This document shows, piece after piece, positions 60,290-64,000 of a stretch of DNA of 64,000 nt. A program made the position numbers and the translations under genes. Each line of letters starts with the position of its first letter. The first letter of the stretch is position 1. The notes below the pieces were generated by a model. It searched no databases, had not been told where the DNA came from, and saw nothing but the letters and a program-made list of their open reading frames with translations. Source of the stretch: Pleurodeles waltl. Lineage: Eukaryota > Chordata > Amphibia > Caudata > Salamandridae. The stretch is from contig NC_090451.1 of NCBI RefSeq assembly GCF_031143425.1, positions 663,490,575-663,554,574 on the forward strand, written 5' to 3'.

Positions 60290-62105
60290 TAAACTACAAG
60301 AATTGGTTAAGAACATTCCTTTTGCTACACACGCAGGCATGAGTTTACTAACAAAATCAAGTGAGTTTTAAATTTACCTCCTGCAACTAAAAGGATGTTA
60401 CGATTTTCTCTACAGTTCTGCCAAAGCAGACCAAGCTCTGGAGAGAACTTTATTATTTATCTGAATGGCCTATGAGTTGAAAAGATCTCTGGACAACTCC
60501 AGATTTGATGGCACATATTTATTTCTTAGTTTTTTGACATACCAGCATTTCTCTAAGGCTACTCACACCACTTATACGAAGGGAGTGGGACACTTAGTTA
60601 ATCCTAAGGCTCTAAGCTGGTACATGAACATATGTTGAAAGCTCACATTCAAGATAGTCATTGCCGGGTGCTTAGTGGCAAATTTAAGCCAGGTGAGTGG
60701 CCTGTTCTGGAAATTAGTGGGGCAGTCCTGTGACAGCAAATACCGTTTTTAAATGTCTCACATCTAAAAATCGTGGTATTGGTTTCATTGTGTTGGATGA
60801 TGACAACATCTGGTCTATTTGTGTCGGTTGACAGCATTGGGTACCTGCCCCAACACCAAGGAACAGATGCACTTTCTCCTTAAGAATCAGAGAACATGTG
60901 AAGAGCTCATTCATAGAACAGAGTTGAAGACTGTGAAACATCCTTGACCTTGACATTTGAGTCCAAATGCAATTCATTCTGGAAAGTCATGCAAACAGAG
61001 CTATTTAGAACACTTCTTTTTAACCAAACTAGGTAGGGAGATAGGGTCTCAATCCAAGAACGTTAGACTTGGGTTTTTCAAGCATCTGACAGGACGTTAA
61101 CGATCCCTCCATTTTCCTTTAAACTGTGCACGTCCAAACTTAATAGGTCTGCCAGGAAATCAAAAGATAATATATTGCACTCTATAAAACTTCAAAATCA
61201 GCCAAAACAAATAAAAGGGTCTCAAAAAAGCCTGCAGATTTCCGATTTCAGTTATCTGTGAACACCCTAGAATACAAACATTAAAAGTTGGTTCCTAACT
61301 CATGGCTGTAGCTTTGCTTCTTACATTCCAAGTCTCGTCATCTGTTAGATGTAGTCAACTGGGAAAAAATGTTCTCAAGGAGAATATTTTTTTAGTTTTG
61401 CAGCTAAGAACCTAATCCAATATTGATAAAAATCCATTTGGGTGACCAAGGTTCTTGTGCTATAATTTACTACCCAATTATTAGGCCAGAGCACATTTTT
61501 TTCCACAAGCGTATTCCAGCATAAATCCAGATTTTTGCTTTTCTATGTCACTTGCATTTATGATTTTTGTCATGCATATGTTTTTTACATATTTATTTTT
61601 CCCACGGAGACTGAATTGAGTAGAAAATGTCACTCAGTGAACCAACCCAAATAGACTGAGTTGGTATCTCACATGATTTTGTACCAGAGGGTACATCTCT
61701 CCTACCTCTAAATATGGTCGACAGTCACATCCTACAACGCAGGTTGAAATGTGTCACCTTCTACGTACAGAGCATGTGAAGTTGCCCTGGCCAACTCTGC
61801 AGCTTTCATCTTTTTGATGTACAATGACTCCTTGTTTCTATTGCTTTGTAATATTTGCCAGCTGTAAAGATTCTAAATGTGAGAGCCTTAAAATTAAAAC
61901 CTTATTCGATTTAACCCCATTTGCATGCTCAGCATCACTGAAGTCAGATGTCTGAAAACCAGTGGGCAGGAATTAGGTACGGACTGGGACAGAAACTAGG
62001 CCTGGGCATCAAAATAAAAGTAGCCCACATTAGTGAGTTAGATAGCTAATAAAACATGGCCCACATTTACACAAATGGACTTTCTTGAACTTGTAAAGAC
62101 ATGGT
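60290..62105. other. unassigned intronic DNA
   Basis: No exon, RNA or bounded repeat is supported. Confidence 0.4.
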
Positions 62106-62113
62106 GTATAGGT

Positions 62114-62330
62114 CAGTGGTTCCCAACCTGTGGGCCGGGGACCCCTGGGGGTCCGCGAAGTATCCTCAGGGGGTCCGCAGCTGCTTAAAAAATTTAATAA
62201 TATTAGGTCCCAGCTATCAGTAATGACTCCTTGGGGGTCCCCGTGTTCCAATAATGATTCTGTGGGGGTCCCCGGGCTCCAGTATTGAAAAAATGGGGGT
62301 CCACGGAAGTCAAAAGGTTGGGAACCACTG
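62114..62330. mobile_element. hAT-type MITE, 217 bp, with 8-bp target duplication
   Basis: It begins CAGTGGTTCCCAACCTGTGG, ends AAAAGGTTGGGAACCACTG, and is flanked by a perfect GTATAGGT duplication (62106-62113 and 62331-62338). It has the same length and orientation as the 699 copy with only scattered differences. Confidence 0.94.
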
Positions 62331-62338
62331 GTATAGGT

Positions 62339-63150
62339 ATTTTGCACGGTATTGGAGACTGCATGCATGTGTGCTTGCTCCAAGCAACGCTCATGGTGAT
62401 ATTAGGAAAATCAACAGTAAACACCGCTCCACCAGATAATAAAACAGGCCAACAAACAGCCAAAAAAACAGCCCACACACTAATCTCTCAACCCGGGTTG
62501 TCCAGTAGACCATTCTCAACCTGGCAGCAACCTTTGTATATGTAGAAAGCAAAGATGTGGTACCTGCAAGCACTAAATCTATTCTAGGGCTTAACTAACC
62601 CTGCAATGTTGAAACTAAGGTAGAAAGATCATATACTGTTTTAGGTTACTTAAGGGAAAACTAAGACTTAAGATAGTAAGTCCTGCTAATTAGGAAACAT
62701 GCTCCTGCTGCTCAATAAGAAACCACACACCATTAAGAAGTGGTTAAGGACCAGCTAATGACGGTGACAAACAGGACATCACACATTTTGTCAGGACCAC
62801 AAATACCCACATGTTTCAAGTTGCCTGGGAGAGGTGGTGGTGGACAATAAGCAGTGATTGGAAACAAGCCAATGGAGACACGACATCGTGAAATGTCAGG
62901 TAGCAGGCAAGAGGGCCAGTCATCTGGAATTAAAAGGAGAATACAGAACACTGATGGGCGCTTCTAATCTGACCCTGTTTAAGCTTCTCTTTTTCCTGAG
63001 TTTACTGCTAGCGTCTGAACACCTCTTCGGAAGCAGCTGTGTGCTCTAGAAATGCCATGAATTGAGCTGAATTGTTGCATTTTATGTTCACTATGAGATA
63101 CATTTCTGTTGAAAAAGACAACGGTTTGTAAGAAGAATATTTATTCATTA
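62339..63150. other. unassigned intronic DNA
   Basis: Nothing supportable was seen apart from the target duplication at its left edge. Confidence 0.4.
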
Positions 63151-63162
63151 TTTTGTGTAAGT

Positions 63163-63293
63163 CCAGCACCTCTGCAGCATCCAAAGCATGCATCATAGCA
63201 AAGCATGCATCTCTGCAACAACATGCACATGCATGCACACCAATAGAGAATGCACGCTGTACGGGCCTCATTAAAGCATGCACCACAGCAAAA
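63163..63293. repeat. diverged leading edge of the GCATGCA tandem array
   Basis: Many AGCATGCATC, GCATGCACAC and ACCACAGCAAAACATGCAT phrases resemble the GCATGCACCACAG core of the 129-bp units but keep no exact period. Confidence 0.6.
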
Positions 63294-64000
63294 CATGCAT
63301 ATATGAAGTATGCAAAGCATGCACCACAGAAGCACACACTGACAGACAAAATCCAGACCATGCGTCACAGCAGAGCAGATACAGGTGCAGTCTGGGGCCC
63401 CAGAGCAATCAAGTGAGGGGGGCATGAACAAATGAAGCATACAAAGCATGCACCACAGAAGCACACACAGAGAGACTACACGCAGAGCAAGCATCACAGC
63501 AGAGCAGATACAGGTGCAGTCTGGGGCCCTAGAGCAATCAAGTGAGGAGGACATGAACAAATGAAGCATACAAAGCATGCACCACAGAAGCACACACAGA
63601 GAGACTACACGCAGAGCAAGCATCACAGCAGAGCAGATACAGGTGCAGTCTGGGGCCCTAGAGCAATCAAGTGAGGAGGACATGAACAAATGAAGCATAC
63701 AAAGCATGCACCACAGAAGCACACACAGAGAGACTACACGCAGAGCAAGCATCACAGCAGAGCAGATACAGGTGCAGTCTGGGGCCCCAGAGCAATCAAG
63801 TGAGGAGGACATGAACAAATGAAGCATACAAAGCATGCACCACAGAAGCACACACAGACAGACAAAATCCAGACCATCCATCACAGCAGAGCAGATACAG
63901 GTGCAGTCTGGGGCCCCAGAGCAATCAAGTTAGGGGGACATGCACAAATGAAGCATGCAAAGCATGCACCACAGAAGCACACACAGAGAGACTACACGCA
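63294..64000. repeat. 129-bp tandem repeat array (continues beyond window)
   Basis: Units start at 63294, 63423, 63552, 63681, 63810 and 63939, exactly 129 bases apart, each opening with CATGAACAAATGAAGCAT or a variant. Two unit types exist: one with AGACAAAATCCAGACCAT (units 1 and 5) and one with AGAGACTACACGCAGAGCAA (units 2, 3, 4 and 6). Because 129 is a multiple of three, a minus-strand frame (63141-63884) stays open with a 43-residue Cys/Leu/Met-rich repeat, but I judge this to be repeat-derived. Confidence 0.95.

Larger units (their letters stand above)
15434..64000 (+). other. presumed intron 1 of the HCN3-like gene (continues beyond window)
   Basis: It begins with the donor GTAAGG at 15434. 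No sequence encoding the expected next residues (FYWD followed by the S1 helix) is found to the right edge, so the intron is at least 48.5 kb if the gene is intact. Everything listed after this point lies inside it unless an unrelated nested gene exists. Its content is mostly transposon relics and simple or degenerate tandem repeats. Confidence 0.6.

Noticed and set aside
63141..63884. 247-codon Cys/Leu-rich minus-strand frame as a membrane-protein gene
   Set aside because: It is produced by a 129-bp tandem repeat whose period is a multiple of three; no start context, domain or splice evidence supports a gene.
15434..64000. Search for HCN exon 2 (FYWD and S1 helix) and for CLK2/PKLR/FDPS exons
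   Set aside because: No matching translated segment was seen on either strand, so none is reported.
1..64000. CRISPR arrays, bacterial operons, plasmid or phage modules
   Set aside because: The window is vertebrate-like with a spliced gene and eukaryotic transposons; the only regular array (63294-64000) is a satellite without spacer/repeat alternation.

Overview
This is eukaryotic, repeat-rich vertebrate DNA. Only one host coding exon can be recognised with confidence: the first coding exon of a hyperpolarization-activated cyclic-nucleotide-gated channel, best matched to HCN3 (14916-15433, plus strand). It ends in a consensus splice donor, and no HCN exon 2 is visible in the remaining 48.5 kb. 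A first intron this long, together with nested layers of hAT, Harbinger-like, LTR, L2 and CORE-SINE relics, suggests a very large amphibian genome, most likely a salamander or newt. The organism call is inference; the sequence does not name the species.

Layout. 1-7149: intergenic DNA with a 217-bp hAT MITE (699-915), a foldback repeat block (1658-2283), a degenerate tandem repeat (2510-2890), a hAT element nested in another of the same superfamily (about 5116-6005) and an L2 LINE scrap (6006-6125). 7158-13315: a hAT element with an 8-bp target duplication that has been split by a 5.8-kb LTR-bounded element (7487-13295). That element has 1.46-kb LTRs and a polypurine tract, and carries a broken, intronless minus-strand coding sequence that does not resemble pol. 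13324-14915: HCN3 upstream DNA, hairpin-rich and then GC-rich promoter/5' UTR. 14916-15433: HCN3 exon 1. 15434-64000: presumed HCN3 intron 1.

The intron holds a degenerate 1.9-kb minisatellite interrupted by a Harbinger-like element, five 0.1-0.92-kb copies of Harbinger-like hairpin-rich elements (17617, 20271, 21285, 25877, 28575) and a related 511-bp one (31535), purine-strand repeats (22540-23400, 24470-24850), a tRNA-like SINE head, several hAT MITEs, an L2 reverse-transcriptase C-terminal relic (51640-52180), AT-rich inverted-repeat elements, a small CpG-rich island with a YY1-type motif (38380-38650), and a 129-bp tandem array running off the right edge (63294-64000).

The coding content is one ion-channel exon; the rest is a stratified record of transposition. 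The most unusual object is the LTR-bounded unit with a non-pol coding insert. Most long open frames elsewhere are repeat-derived or chance frames and are not annotated as genes.
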